This document shows, piece by piece, positions 26,829 to 35,656 of a stretch of DNA of 64,000 bases. Both the position numbers and the translations under genes were made by a program. How positions within the stretch are numbered: position 1 is the first letter of the stretch; each line of letters begins with the position of its first letter. This DNA is from Salinicola lusitanus. Its GTDB lineage: Bacteria > Pseudomonadota > Gammaproteobacteria > Pseudomonadales > Halomonadaceae. The stretch is from positions 372,001 through 436,000 of the forward strand of contig NZ_PZJM01000009.1 in the NCBI RefSeq assembly GCF_003206045.1. Reading direction: 5' to 3'. Below the pieces are notes generated by a model. It made no database searches, had not been told where the DNA came from, and was given only the letters and a program-made list of their open reading frames with translations.

Positions 26829-26953
26829 TCTGAAAATGCCTGCGCTTGTCCATACGGCGTTAAAAATCGGCTCAAGATGCTCATTTACACCCCGTAAACT
26901 CCGCTCTTTCGCCGATTTTTGCCTTGTCTGGACTGCGCTCGTCGATTTTCAGA
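26829..26953. repeat. Dispersed hairpin element, copy B (between phnM and phnN)
   Basis: A 125-bp nested inverted repeat. The outer arms are TCTGAAAAT (26829-26837) and ATTTTCAGA (26945-26953), perfect over 9 bp. The middle arms are AAAAATCGGC (26862-26871) and GCCGATTTTT (26911-26920), perfect over 10 bp. The apex is TTTAC (26884-26888) and GTAAA (26894-26898). The central sequence is nearly the same as copy A, while the outer arms differ in sequence but keep pairing. Confidence 0.82.
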
Positions 26954-27049
26954 TCGACCCTGGATAAATGCCGATGTCTCGGTCATCACGCCCGGCAATT
27001 TATCTCACGGCCGGGAGTATCTGGAATACGTAGATAGAAAGAGGCTGAA

Positions 27050-27607
27050 ATGAGCGACGGTCGTTTGATCTACGTCATGGGTGCCAGCGGGGTCGGCAAG
27101 GACAGCCTGCTGCGCGAACTGCGCCAGCACCGCCCGGATGTGCTGGTGGCGCATCGCTATATCACTCGGGCCAGCGGTAGCGGCGAGAACTGCGTCGAGC
27201 TGAGCGCCCCCGAGTTCGCCTGGCGCCGGGAGCAGGGGCTGTTCTGCCTCGCGTGGTGCGCGCATGGGCTCAACTATGGCGTCGGCATCGAGCTCGAGTC
27301 CTGGCTGACGGCGGGGCACACGGTGGTGCTCAACGGCAGTCGCCGCGCGCTGGCGCTCGCGCGGGCGCGCTTCGGTGAGTCGCTGGTGCCACTGCTGGTG
27401 GTGGCGGATGCCGAGGTGCTGCGCCAGCGTCTGCTCGCGCGTGGGCGCGAGACGCCGGCCGAGATCGAGGCGCGGCTGGCGCGGGGCGGCGACGAGGAGG
27501 CCCTGGGCGACATCCCGCGGCTCGACAACGGCGGCGAACTGGCACAGAGCATCGAGGCGCTCGAAGCCTTCGTCGATGCGTCGCCCGCGACGGCATCGCC
27601 GCCATGA
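27050..27607 (+). CDS. phnN: Ribose 1,5-bisphosphate phosphokinase
   Basis: A 185-residue P-loop kinase related to guanylate kinase that makes PRPP from ribose 1,5-bisphosphate, the final step returning the C-P lyase product to nucleotide synthesis. The P-loop is GASGVGKDS (11-19), followed by RYITRASGSGENCVELS and HGLNYGVG, which replace the GMP-binding elements of Gmk. AAGAGG precedes the ATG. The stop overlaps the phnP start (27604-27607). Confidence 0.94.
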   Translation: MSDGRLIYVMGASGVGKDSLLRELRQHRPDVLVAHRYITRASGSGENCVELSAPEFAWRREQGLFCLAWCAHGLNYGVGIELESWLTAGHTVVLNGSRRALALARARFGESLVPLLVVADAEVLRQRLLARGRETPAEIEARLARGGDEEALGDIPRLDNGGELAQSIEALEAFVDASPATASPP

Positions 27608-28359
27608 AGCTGCGTTTCGCCGGCACCGGCGACAGCGCCCAGGTGCCCTGCTTCGGTTGCGACTGCCCGGCGTGTCAGCGGGCGCGGCTGCTGACTTGCC
27701 ACCGCCGCGGGCCGTGCGCCGGCGAGATCGAGCTCGATGGCGAGCTGATCCTGATCGACGCCGGCCGCATGGATCTGGCCGCGCGCTGCGAGCGTCAGCT
27801 CCCGGCCGCGATCCTGCTGACCCACTACCACGCCGACCACGTCCAGGGGCTTCTGCACCTGCGCTGGGGGCGGGGTGAGCCGATTCCGGTGTATGGCCCC
27901 AAGGATGCTCAGGGCTGCGCCGACCTGCACAAGCACCCCGGCATTCTCGACTTCCGCCCCGGCCTCAAGCCGTTTCGGCCCCTCACCCTCGGCGGCCTCA
28001 CGCTGACGCCGCTGCCGCTCAATCACAGCAAGCCGACCCTGGGCTATGCGATCGAAGACGGCGCCCAGCGAATTGCCTGGCTGTGCGACACCGTCGGCCT
28101 GCCCGGCGCCACCGAGCGTTTTCTTCAGCAGTGGCGCCCGCATGGGGTGGTGATCGACGCGACCCATCCCGATTCGTACCAAGCGCCGCGCAACCACAAC
28201 AACCTCGCCATGGCGCTGGAGATCATCGCGCGTCTCGACCCCGCCCGCGCCTGGCTGACGCATATCAGCCACGAGCTGGACGCTTCGATGATGACAGGCA
28301 ATTTGCCACTGCCGGTCGGGGTCGAACTCGCGGCAGATGGTCTGGAAATTCTGGTTTGA
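27604..28359 (+). CDS. phnP: Phosphoribosyl 1,2-cyclic phosphate phosphodiesterase
   Basis: A 251-residue metallo-beta-lactamase-fold hydrolase that opens the cyclic phosphate made by PhnJ to ribose 1,5-bisphosphate. The metal motif HxHxDH is LLTHYHADHVQG (His74, His76, Asp78, His79). Further ligands lie in LNHSKPTLGYAIEDG and CDTVGL. The N-terminal cysteine cluster CFGCDCPACQRAR matches the structural zinc site of PhnP. It overlaps phnN by 4 bp. Confidence 0.95.
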   Translation: MKLRFAGTGDSAQVPCFGCDCPACQRARLLTCHRRGPCAGEIELDGELILIDAGRMDLAARCERQLPAAILLTHYHADHVQGLLHLRWGRGEPIPVYGPKDAQGCADLHKHPGILDFRPGLKPFRPLTLGGLTLTPLPLNHSKPTLGYAIEDGAQRIAWLCDTVGLPGATERFLQQWRPHGVVIDATHPDSYQAPRNHNNLAMALEIIARLDPARAWLTHISHELDASMMTGNLPLPVGVELAADGLEILV

Positions 28360-28418
28360 AGATTTCGCCGCCGACGACCGCTCCAACTCGACGAAACCGC
28401 CAACGGGAAGAGGTACGA

Positions 28419-29066
28419 ATGTCGACTATCAATACGCCGAGCGCTGCAAAACTCTCGACTACGATCATCGATCACAGCGTGAAAATGCGTGAGAGCTCGA
28501 TCGGCGAACAGTGCGAGATTCTGGCTCACACCTACATGGAATACAGCGAGCTGGGGGATTTTTCCTACCTCGGCGAATATTGCCATGTGGCCGATTGCTC
28601 GATTGGCAAGTTCACCGCCATCGCCAATCATGTACGGCTTGGCGCGCCCAATCACCCCATGGGGCGACCTTCCCAGCACCGTTTTACCTACTGCCCGGAA
28701 TACTACGATCCCGATCTGCAGCGCGACGCGGGCTTTTTCGCCCAGCGTCGCGAACAGCGCGTGACGATTGGTCACGACGTTTGGATCGGGCATGGCGTCA
28801 CGGTGTTGCCCGGTGTCCATGTCGGTAATGGCGCAGTGCTGGCGGCAGGCGCCGTGGTGACGAAAGACGTGGCCCCGTATGCGGTGGTGGGCGGCGTCCC
28901 CGCGCGCGCGATCAAATCCCGCTTTCCACCCGACATCGTCACCCGACTGCAAGCCATCGCTTGGTGGCACTGGCCGTTCGAGACGATCAGCGCAAGGCTT
29001 TCCGACTTTCAGGACGACGACGTGGTCGCGTTCTGTGAGCGTTGTGAAACCGCGCACGAGTGCTAA
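28419..29066 (+). CDS. Phosphonate-operon hexapeptide acetyltransferase-like protein
   Basis: A 215-residue left-handed beta-helix protein of the hexapeptide transferase family that recurs in phn operons. Hexapeptide turns run from ILAHTYMEYSELGDFSYLGEYCHVADCSIGKF to VTIGHDVWIGHGVTVLPGVHVGNGAVLAAGAVVTKDV (cited in part; residues about 30-170), and the acetyl-CoA-site histidine is in VWIGHG. The start at 28419 is supported by AAGAGG 5-8 bases upstream. The substrate is unknown; it may acetylate aminoalkylphosphonates, as PhnO does in other bacteria, and PhnO itself is absent. It ends the phn gene group. Confidence 0.85.
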   Translation: MSTINTPSAAKLSTTIIDHSVKMRESSIGEQCEILAHTYMEYSELGDFSYLGEYCHVADCSIGKFTAIANHVRLGAPNHPMGRPSQHRFTYCPEYYDPDLQRDAGFFAQRREQRVTIGHDVWIGHGVTVLPGVHVGNGAVLAAGAVVTKDVAPYAVVGGVPARAIKSRFPPDIVTRLQAIAWWHWPFETISARLSDFQDDDVVAFCERCETAHEC

Positions 29067-29086
29067 CTGGATAGGTCATCGTGATC

Positions 29087-29611
29087 TCAGCCTGAACTGC
29101 AAGCCAGGGTGCGATAGCGCGAGCCGCCGTCGCCGAGCTGCGATTCCACCAGCGCGAGATGGTCGAAGCGCCAGCGCAGCGGGGCGGGCAGGCGTGAATC
29201 CGGGGCCGCGCGGTCGGCCTGGCGAACCAGGCTGACATGCGGGGTGAAGTCACGCTGTGGCGCGGTGAAACCGTGACGGGCGAGTGCCTGCCAGAGCTCG
29301 GCATGGAGTGCCAGCAACGCAGGGTCCGGCGTCTGGCTGCCGGCCCAGACGATGCGCGGCTGAGGGAAATGGCCGAGTCGATCCAGCGTCCACTCGCCCT
29401 GGGGCGCCGGCCACGCCCGGGTCAGCTCGAGCAGCGCCGCCAGCCGCGAGGCGTCGACACTGCCCAGAAACGCCAGCGTGACATGCATGTTCTGCGCCGG
29501 TAGCGGGTAGCCGCCGCAGCGGGGTGCCAGGCGTCCGGCCTCGGCGGCCAGCGCCCGACGACTGGCGTCGTCGGGCCACAGGGCGAAGAAGAGTCGGCGA
29601 GAAAGGGTCAC
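29087..29611 (-). CDS. thpR: RNA 2',3'-cyclic phosphodiesterase (2H family)
   Basis: A 174-residue 2H phosphoesterase with the two HxTx-type motifs, HVTL (His43) and HVSL (His125), and the family opening RRLFFALWPDDASRRALA. ThpR hydrolyses RNA 2',3'-cyclic phosphates in vitro and can ligate tRNA halves. It lies convergent with the last phn gene, 20 bp away. A role in phosphonate metabolism is not indicated, although 2H esterases do occur in some phn operons. Confidence 0.9.
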   Translation of the reverse strand: MTLSRRLFFALWPDDASRRALAAEAGRLAPRCGGYPLPAQNMHVTLAFLGSVDASRLAALLELTRAWPAPQGEWTLDRLGHFPQPRIVWAGSQTPDPALLALHAELWQALARHGFTAPQRDFTPHVSLVRQADRAAPDSRLPAPLRWRFDHLALVESQLGDGGSRYRTLACSSG

Positions 29612-29698
29612 GATGGCGGCTCCCGATGGCGTTGCCTGCAGGGTGGCGCATCGTTCCCCTCGTTGCCAACGGTTTCCCGGTATGCGCGTGGCTCCCGC

Positions 29699-32600
29699 TC
29701 AGGCGGGGCCGTCGTGGGGCCGAGGCTCCTCGCCCTCCATCGTCGAGCCGTGATCCTGGCGCAGCGGGCCGGCCAGCTTGCGCAGCGCGACATAGAAGAC
29801 CGGCGTCAGGAACAGGCCGAACAGGGTCACCCCGAGCATGCCGGCGAATACCGCGATACCCAGCGCCTGGCGCACCTCGGCACCGGCGCCGTGACCCAGC
29901 GCCAGCGGTATCACCGCCGCGGTGAAGGTGATCGAGGTCATGATGATCGGACGCAGTCGCAGGCGGCAGGCTTCCAGCGCCGCCTCCACTACGCTGCGAC
30001 CCTGGAACTCGAGCTCGCGGGCGAATTCGACGATCAGAATCGCGTTCTTGCAGGCCAGCCCGATCAGCACCACCAGCCCCACCTGGACGAAGACGTTGGT
30101 GTCGCCGCCGGAGATCCTGACGCCGACCAGCGCCGACAGCAGGCACATCGGCACGATCAGGATCACCGCCAGCGGCAGGGTCCAGCTCTCGTAGAGTGCG
30201 GCCAGGACCAGGAACACCAGCAGTACCGCCAGCGGGAATACCACCAGCGCGGCATTGCCCTGGGTGAACTGCTGATAGCTGAGGTCGGTCCACTCGAAGT
30301 CGATGCCATCCGGCAGTACCCGCTCGCCGATATCGGACAGCACGCCCATCGCCTGGGGCGAGGAGAGCACCCGCGGGTCGGCTTCGCCGGCCAGGTCCGC
30401 CGCCGGATAGCCGTTGAAGCGCAGCACCGGGTCGGGGCCGAAGCTCTGGTGGATATCGATCATCGAGCCGATCGGCACCATCTCGCCCTGGGCATTGCGG
30501 GTACGCAGCCGGGCGATGTCCTCGACGCTGTCGCGGTAGGGGGCGTCGGCCTGGGCAATGACCTGCCAGGTGCGGCCGAAATTGTTGAAATCGTTGACGT
30601 AGGTGGAGCCAAGATAGGTCTGCAGGGTGTCGAACAGGTCGCTCACCGCCACGCCCTGGGTCTTGGCCTTGAGGCGATCCACCTCGGCATCGAGCTGGGG
30701 CACGTTGGCCTGGTAGCTGGTGATCGGATAGGACATGCCCGGGGTCTGCAACACCGCGCCCTGGAACGCGGTCACCGCCTCCTGCAGCGGGCCGTAGCCG
30801 AGCCCGCCGCGGTCCTCGATGAACAGCTGATAGCCGGAGCCGTTGCCGAGCCCGAGGATCGGCGGCGGCATGAACGAGAAGGCGATGCCGTCCTTGAGGC
30901 CGGCGATCCTGCCGGCGATCTCGGCGTTGATCTCTGCCGCGGTACGGGTGCGCTGATCGAATGGCTTCAGGGTCAGGAACGCCAGCCCGGTGTTGGCGGT
31001 GTTGGTGAACTGTAGCGCGTTGAGACCGGGGAACGAGATGGCGTGCTCGACGCCGTCGGTCTCCATGGCGATATCCACCACCTGACGCAACAACTCGTCG
31101 GTGCGCTCCAGCGAGGCCCCTTCGGGGAGCTTGACGCCGGCGATCAGGTACATCTTGTCCTGAACCGGAATGAACCCGGGCGGCACCAGCTTGAACAGAT
31201 AACCGGTGGTGCCCAGCAGGATCAGGTAGATCACGAACACCGCACCGCGACGGCGCAGGCTACCCGCGACCACGCCCTGGTAACGATTGGAACTGGCGTT
31301 GAAGAAGCGGTTGAACGGCCGGAACAGCCAGCCAAACAGGAAGTCGATGATCCGGGTCAGGCGATCCCTGGGCGCGTCGTGGGACCTGAGCAGCATCGCC
31401 GCCAGCGCCGGCGACAGGGTCAGCGAGTTGATCGTCGAGATGACCGTGGAGATGGCGATGGTCACCGCGAACTGACGGTAGAACTGGCCGGTGACCCCGG
31501 AGAGGAACGCCATCGGCACGAATACCGCGCACAGCACCAGGCCGATGGCGACGATCGGGCCGGAGACCTCGCGCATCGCCTGGTGGGCGGCGGCCCGCGG
31601 TGCCAGTCCCTGGCCGATGTTGCGCTCCACATTCTCCACCACCACGATGGCGTCATCCACCACGATGCCGATCGCCAGCACCAGCCCGAACAGGGTCAGG
31701 GTATTGATCGAGTAGCCCAGCAGGTAGAGCACCGAGAACGTGCCCACCACCGAGACCGGCACCGCCAGCAGCGGAATCAGCGAGGCGCGCCAGGTCTGCA
31801 GGAACAGCGTCACCACCAACACCACCAGCAGTATCGCCTCCAGCAGGGTCTGGATCACCGAGCGGATCGAGTCGCTGACGAACAGCGTGGTGTCATAGAC
31901 GGTGCGGTACTCCACCCCCGGCGGGAACTGGGTGGCCAGCTCGTCCATGGTGTGGATCACCTGGTCGCGGATCTGGAGCGCGTTGGCGCCGGGAGACTGG
32001 AAGATGCCGATCGCCACCGCGTCCTTGCCGTCCAGCCGGGAGCGCAGGGTGTAGTCGCCCGCGCCCATCTCGAGCCGTGCGACATCGCGAAGCCGAAGTA
32101 CTTGGCCGTCGGCACCGACCTTGAGCACGATGTTGCCGAACTCCTGCTCGGTGGACAGGCGGCCCTTGGCGTTGATCAGGGTGAGAAAATCGCTGTGCGG
32201 CATCGGCTCGGCGCCGATCTGGCCGGCGGAGACCTGCACGTTCTGCTCGCGCATGGCGGCGACCACGTCGCCGGCGGTGAGACCATGGGAGGCAATGCGG
32301 TCGGGATCCAGCCAGGCGCGCATGGCGTAATCGCCGCCGCCGAACATCTGGGCCTCGCCGACGCCGGAAATCTTCGCCAGCTGGTCGCGTACGTGCAGGC
32401 GGGCGTAGTTGCGCAGGTAGAGGGTATCGTAGCTGTCATCCGGCGAGACCAGGTGCACCACCATCAGGAAGGTGGGCGATTGCTTCTGGGTGGTCACGCC
32501 CTGCCGCCTTACCGCCTCCGGCAACCGCGCCAGCGCCTGGCTGACCCGGTTCTGGACGCGCACGGTCGCCTGTTCGGGGTCGGTGCCGGGCTGGAAGGTG

Positions 32601-32881
32601 ATGGTCATCTGCAGCACGCCATCGGAACCGGCCACCGACTTGAAGTACATCATGTTCTCGACGCCGGTGATCGCCTCTTCCAGCGGCGTCGCCACGGTTT
32701 CCGCGATCTCCTTGGGGTTGGCGCCCGGGTAGGTGGTGCGGACCAGCACCGAGGGCGGCACCACTTCCGGATACTCGCCGATCGGCAGGTTGGGAATGGA
32801 GATCAGGCCCACCGCGAAGATGATGATCGAGAGCACCGCGGCGAAGATCGGCCGGTCGACGAAAAAGCGGGAAAAATTCAT
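29699..32881 (-). CDS. RND multidrug efflux permease (MexF/AcrB family)
   Basis: A 1060-residue HAE1-type RND pump, close in sequence to MexF. Twelve transmembrane helices and two large periplasmic loops are evident. The proton-relay motif GIVVDDAIVVVENVERN (TM4) is intact and the N-terminus RFFVDRPIFAAVLSIIIFAVG is typical. It exports hydrophobic drugs with proton influx. It is the second gene after its adaptor, 104 bp downstream. No outer-membrane channel gene follows, so the pump must borrow one such as a TolC homologue encoded elsewhere. Confidence 0.95.
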   Translation of the reverse strand: MNFSRFFVDRPIFAAVLSIIIFAVGLISIPNLPIGEYPEVVPPSVLVRTTYPGANPKEIAETVATPLEEAITGVENMMYFKSVAGSDGVLQMTITFQPGTDPEQATVRVQNRVSQALARLPEAVRRQGVTTQKQSPTFLMVVHLVSPDDSYDTLYLRNYARLHVRDQLAKISGVGEAQMFGGGDYAMRAWLDPDRIASHGLTAGDVVAAMREQNVQVSAGQIGAEPMPHSDFLTLINAKGRLSTEQEFGNIVLKVGADGQVLRLRDVARLEMGAGDYTLRSRLDGKDAVAIGIFQSPGANALQIRDQVIHTMDELATQFPPGVEYRTVYDTTLFVSDSIRSVIQTLLEAILLVVLVVTLFLQTWRASLIPLLAVPVSVVGTFSVLYLLGYSINTLTLFGLVLAIGIVVDDAIVVVENVERNIGQGLAPRAAAHQAMREVSGPIVAIGLVLCAVFVPMAFLSGVTGQFYRQFAVTIAISTVISTINSLTLSPALAAMLLRSHDAPRDRLTRIIDFLFGWLFRPFNRFFNASSNRYQGVVAGSLRRRGAVFVIYLILLGTTGYLFKLVPPGFIPVQDKMYLIAGVKLPEGASLERTDELLRQVVDIAMETDGVEHAISFPGLNALQFTNTANTGLAFLTLKPFDQRTRTAAEINAEIAGRIAGLKDGIAFSFMPPPILGLGNGSGYQLFIEDRGGLGYGPLQEAVTAFQGAVLQTPGMSYPITSYQANVPQLDAEVDRLKAKTQGVAVSDLFDTLQTYLGSTYVNDFNNFGRTWQVIAQADAPYRDSVEDIARLRTRNAQGEMVPIGSMIDIHQSFGPDPVLRFNGYPAADLAGEADPRVLSSPQAMGVLSDIGERVLPDGIDFEWTDLSYQQFTQGNAALVVFPLAVLLVFLVLAALYESWTLPLAVILIVPMCLLSALVGVRISGGDTNVFVQVGLVVLIGLACKNAILIVEFARELEFQGRSVVEAALEACRLRLRPIIMTSITFTAAVIPLALGHGAGAEVRQALGIAVFAGMLGVTLFGLFLTPVFYVALRKLAGPLRQDHGSTMEGEEPRPHDGPA

Positions 32882-32985
32882 GACAGCAGGCTCCTGGGCG
32901 GCGGGGACGATGCCCGCCGCGTCTTGTCATTCAGAGGAGAGAAGCGCTTCAGGAAGCGTTGAGTGGATCGGCGTGCAGTGCTGCC

Positions 32986-34167
32986 TCAGGATCGAGTGGC
33001 AACCGCTTTGCCCGCCTCCGCTTCCCGCATGGCGATCGGGTTCGGCGTGACCGGCATGCCGGGTGCGAACACCTTCTGGGTGCCATTGACGATCACCCGT
33101 TCTCCGGCCTCGAGGCCTTCCTCGACCACCACCAGGTCGCCCACCTCGCGGCCAAGCTGTACCTGACGGGGCATCACGGTATTGTCGTCGCCGACCACGT
33201 AGACCAGGCGTCGGTCCTGATTGGCGAGCACGGCCTTGCGATTCACCAGCGTTGCCTTGGCGAGATTGGCGACGGGCATCTCCACGCGGGCGAACTGGCC
33301 GGGCCTGAAGGCGCCATCCGGGTTGGGCAGCACGGCGCGATAGCGCAGCGTGCCGGTATCGGCGTTGATCTGGTTGTCGACGAAGTCCAGTTGCGCCGGA
33401 TGCGGGAAACCCGTCTCGCCGGTCAGGCCGATATGCAGCGTGGCGCTCTTGCCTTGAGTCAGCAGTGCCTGGGCACTGGGGGCTTCGGCTTCGTTGCTGT
33501 CGAAATAGACGTACAAGGGGTCCACCGACACCAGCGTGGTCAGGACCGACTGGTCGGCGCTGGCGAGATTGCCCTTGGTGACCATCGCTCGCCCGGTACG
33601 GCCCGTCACCGGCGCGATCACCTGGGTGTACTGCAGGTCCAGTTCGGCACTGGTCAGTGCGGCCTCGGCCTCGGCTTCCTGGGCCTGGGCATTGAGCGCC
33701 GCCGCCTGGCGCTGGTCGTGCTGCTCCTGGGAAATCATGTGTTTCTGGATCAACTGGCGGGAGCGGCCGGCCTCGACTTCGGTGAGCCGGCGCTGGCTGC
33801 GCGCCTGTGCCAACGATGCCTTGGCGGCCTGGACGCGAGCTTCGTAGGGGCGCGGGTCGATCCGGAACAGCAGGTCGCCGGCCTCGACCAGCTCTCCCTC
33901 CTCGAAGGCCACCGCGTCGATATAGCCGCTCACTCGTGGCCGGACCTGCACGGTCTGCGGTGATGCCACGCGGCCGGTAAAGGTCTCTCGCAATGTGATC
34001 GGTTCCACCAGCACCGTTGCCACGTCGACTTCCGGCGGCGGTGGCGCGGCGGCGGAGTCCGCTTCGCCATGGGCATCGCAGCCGGCCAGCAGCGCGATGA
34101 CGAGCATCACGCCCAGGCCGCGAGTCAGACCCGTTTTCGACAGACGCTTGTGGTCGGACTTGTTCAT
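32986..34167 (-). CDS. RND efflux periplasmic adaptor lipoprotein (MexE/AcrA family)
   Basis: A 393-residue membrane fusion protein. The signal peptide ends in the lipobox LLAGC (Cys30), so it is a probable lipoprotein anchored in the inner membrane. A lipoyl domain (VQVRPRVSGYIDAVAFEEGELVEAGD, in part) flanks a long alpha-helical hairpin (about residues 105-170, rich in Ala, Gln, Glu and Arg), followed by beta-barrel and membrane-proximal domains. It bridges the RND pump to an outer-membrane channel. It faces a divergent AraC-type regulator across a 484-bp gap. Confidence 0.94.
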   Translation of the reverse strand: MNKSDHKRLSKTGLTRGLGVMLVIALLAGCDAHGEADSAAAPPPPEVDVATVLVEPITLRETFTGRVASPQTVQVRPRVSGYIDAVAFEEGELVEAGDLLFRIDPRPYEARVQAAKASLAQARSQRRLTEVEAGRSRQLIQKHMISQEQHDQRQAAALNAQAQEAEAEAALTSAELDLQYTQVIAPVTGRTGRAMVTKGNLASADQSVLTTLVSVDPLYVYFDSNEAEAPSAQALLTQGKSATLHIGLTGETGFPHPAQLDFVDNQINADTGTLRYRAVLPNPDGAFRPGQFARVEMPVANLAKATLVNRKAVLANQDRRLVYVVGDDNTVMPRQVQLGREVGDLVVVEEGLEAGERVIVNGTQKVFAPGMPVTPNPIAMREAEAGKAVATRS

Positions 34168-34651
34168 TGTTGGGCTTCCCTTGTTTCATTCCCGGTCATC
34201 GATCCCTTGCACCACCTTCCACGGCGGATCGCCCTGGGGTGCCTTCGAGTCGGTGTCGGGGGTTATCGACCGACGGCGCCGGCAGCAAGGGGCGTCGATC
34301 AACCGATGAAGACGAGGCGAGTGGCGCCGGTCAAAACGCGCCGTCGCCCTTCGCAAGACGGCAGGTGCCGGCGGGGGATCATGGCCTGACAATGTACGTT
34401 CGCGCCGCGAGCGGGCGTTATCGGTTTCCTCCGTATTGATTGCCTGATCCTGTCAATATCGCCAGTCTTCGAAGCAGAATACCTATTGGCCTCTGCCGGT
34501 CTTAGGGGATCGTCGGTTGACTTGCCCGTTTCTTCAAAGGTCTTGCCCAATCCTGCATAAGTCCTCAAATCGTCATAAAAGCACCGTTATGACGGCATAT
34601 ACTCGCGATACATCCAAGATCGAGCATTGGCGATCCATACGGGGTGAGAAC
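34168..34651. promoter_or_regulatory. 484-bp divergent regulatory region between adaptor and AraC gene
   Basis: I see no gene here. The right end holds the dyad at 34571-34594 and TATACT (34598-34603), a possible -10 box for the AraC gene. On the minus strand TTGACA (complement of 34451-34456) could be a -35 box for the pump genes, but no good -10 box is placed at 17 bp. The segment 34330-34440 is GC-rich and unstructured to the eye. The size of the gap suggests several regulator sites. Confidence 0.5.
34571..34594. promoter_or_regulatory. 24-bp perfect dyad upstream of the AraC-type regulator
   Basis: CGTCATAA (34571-34578) and TTATGACG (34587-34594) form a perfect 8-bp inverted repeat separated by 8 bp. 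It lies 57 bp before the AraC start and next to a possible -10 box. It is a likely operator for a dimeric regulator; which one is not shown. Confidence 0.55.
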
Positions 34652-35620
34652 ATGAGTATCGTGCAACCGGTTTTTCAGACATTAGATGACGAGCTCGCCC
34701 AATTGGCGAAAACTCTAGCCCGTCAGATTCAGAAGTGGGCGCCGGAAGAGGGCCTGACGCCCACATCGGTGCCAGGGCTGGAGTTGGTGCGTGCCAACTC
34801 CTCGCACACCAGCTGTCTCGGTTCGACGGTCTACGACCCCTCGCTCTGCCTGATCGCGCAGGGCAGCAAGCGTATATGGCTGGGGGATCGGGAGATCGAC
34901 TACGGACCGCTGAGCTGCATGGTGTCGGCGGTGCATCTGCCGGTGCTGGGCAAGGTGACCGAGGCCTCGGCGGAAAGGCCCTACCTGGGGCTGAAGCTCG
35001 CCGTCGATGCCCAGGAGATCACCGCGCTGGTACTGGAGCTGGGGGAGGGCGTGGGTGAGATGGAGACGCGGGAGTGTGCCGAGACGGCTTGCGGCCTGAG
35101 TCGCGTGCAGGCCGAGAAGGGCCTGGTGGAAGCCATGCTGCGGCTGGTCAACCTGCTCGATTCACCCCAGGACATTCGCATCCTCGCACCGCTGGTACGG
35201 CGCGAGATCTTCTATCGTGCACTGATCGGCGAGATCGGCCTGCACATGCGCAAGTTCGCGGTGGCCGATACCCAGACCCACCGCATCGCGAAGGTGATCG
35301 CGGCACTCAAGGATCGCTTCACCGAGCCGCTGCGCGTTCGCGAACTGGCGGAGATGGTGAACATGAGCGAGTCGTCGCTGTTCCACAGCTTCAAGCAGGT
35401 CACCCGGATGTCGCCGGTGCAGTTCCAGAAGAAGCTGCGGCTCCATGAAGCGCGCAGGCTGATGCTGACCGAAGGGATGGAGGCGGCCACTGCCAGCTTC
35501 CGCGTGGGGTACGGCAGCCCCTCCCATTTCAGCCGCGAATACAGCCGCCTTTTCGGAGTGCCGCCGCGCGCGGACGTGAGCAAGCTGCGCGGCGAACTAC
35601 CGCAGACCGCGCGTGCCTGA
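34652..35620 (+). CDS. AraC-family transcriptional regulator
   Basis: A 322-residue regulator. The N-terminal AraC_N (YqhC-type) cupin domain shows CLGSTVYDPSLCLIAQGSKR and VSAVHLPVLGKVTEAS. The C-terminal pair of helix-turn-helix motifs includes LRVRELAEMVNMSESSLFHSF and VGYGSPSHFSREYSRLFG. ATG 34652 follows GGGGTGAG; the frame is open further upstream but without family sequence. It is divergent from the RND pump operon and is its probable regulator; this subfamily often responds to aldehydes or redox-active compounds. Confidence 0.88.
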   Translation: MSIVQPVFQTLDDELAQLAKTLARQIQKWAPEEGLTPTSVPGLELVRANSSHTSCLGSTVYDPSLCLIAQGSKRIWLGDREIDYGPLSCMVSAVHLPVLGKVTEASAERPYLGLKLAVDAQEITALVLELGEGVGEMETRECAETACGLSRVQAEKGLVEAMLRLVNLLDSPQDIRILAPLVRREIFYRALIGEIGLHMRKFAVADTQTHRIAKVIAALKDRFTEPLRVRELAEMVNMSESSLFHSFKQVTRMSPVQFQKKLRLHEARRLMLTEGMEAATASFRVGYGSPSHFSREYSRLFGVPPRADVSKLRGELPQTARA

Positions 35621-35656
35621 TGGTGCGCCCCGATTCCGGCGGGTCGAGCAACGGAC

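Noticed and set aside
19882-26953. Transposon carrying the phn genes, bounded by hairpin copies A and B
   Set aside because: The copies lie inside the operon (phnCDE and phnNP are outside them), no transposase is present, and a third copy lies between them, so they do not mark the ends of a transferred block.
31043-32962. Long open frame on the plus strand opposite the RND pump gene (over 600 codons)
   Set aside because: It is rich in His, Arg, Gln and Gly in the pattern typical of an antisense shadow of a high-GC gene. It has no recognisable domain or ribosome site, and the minus strand encodes a full RND protein.
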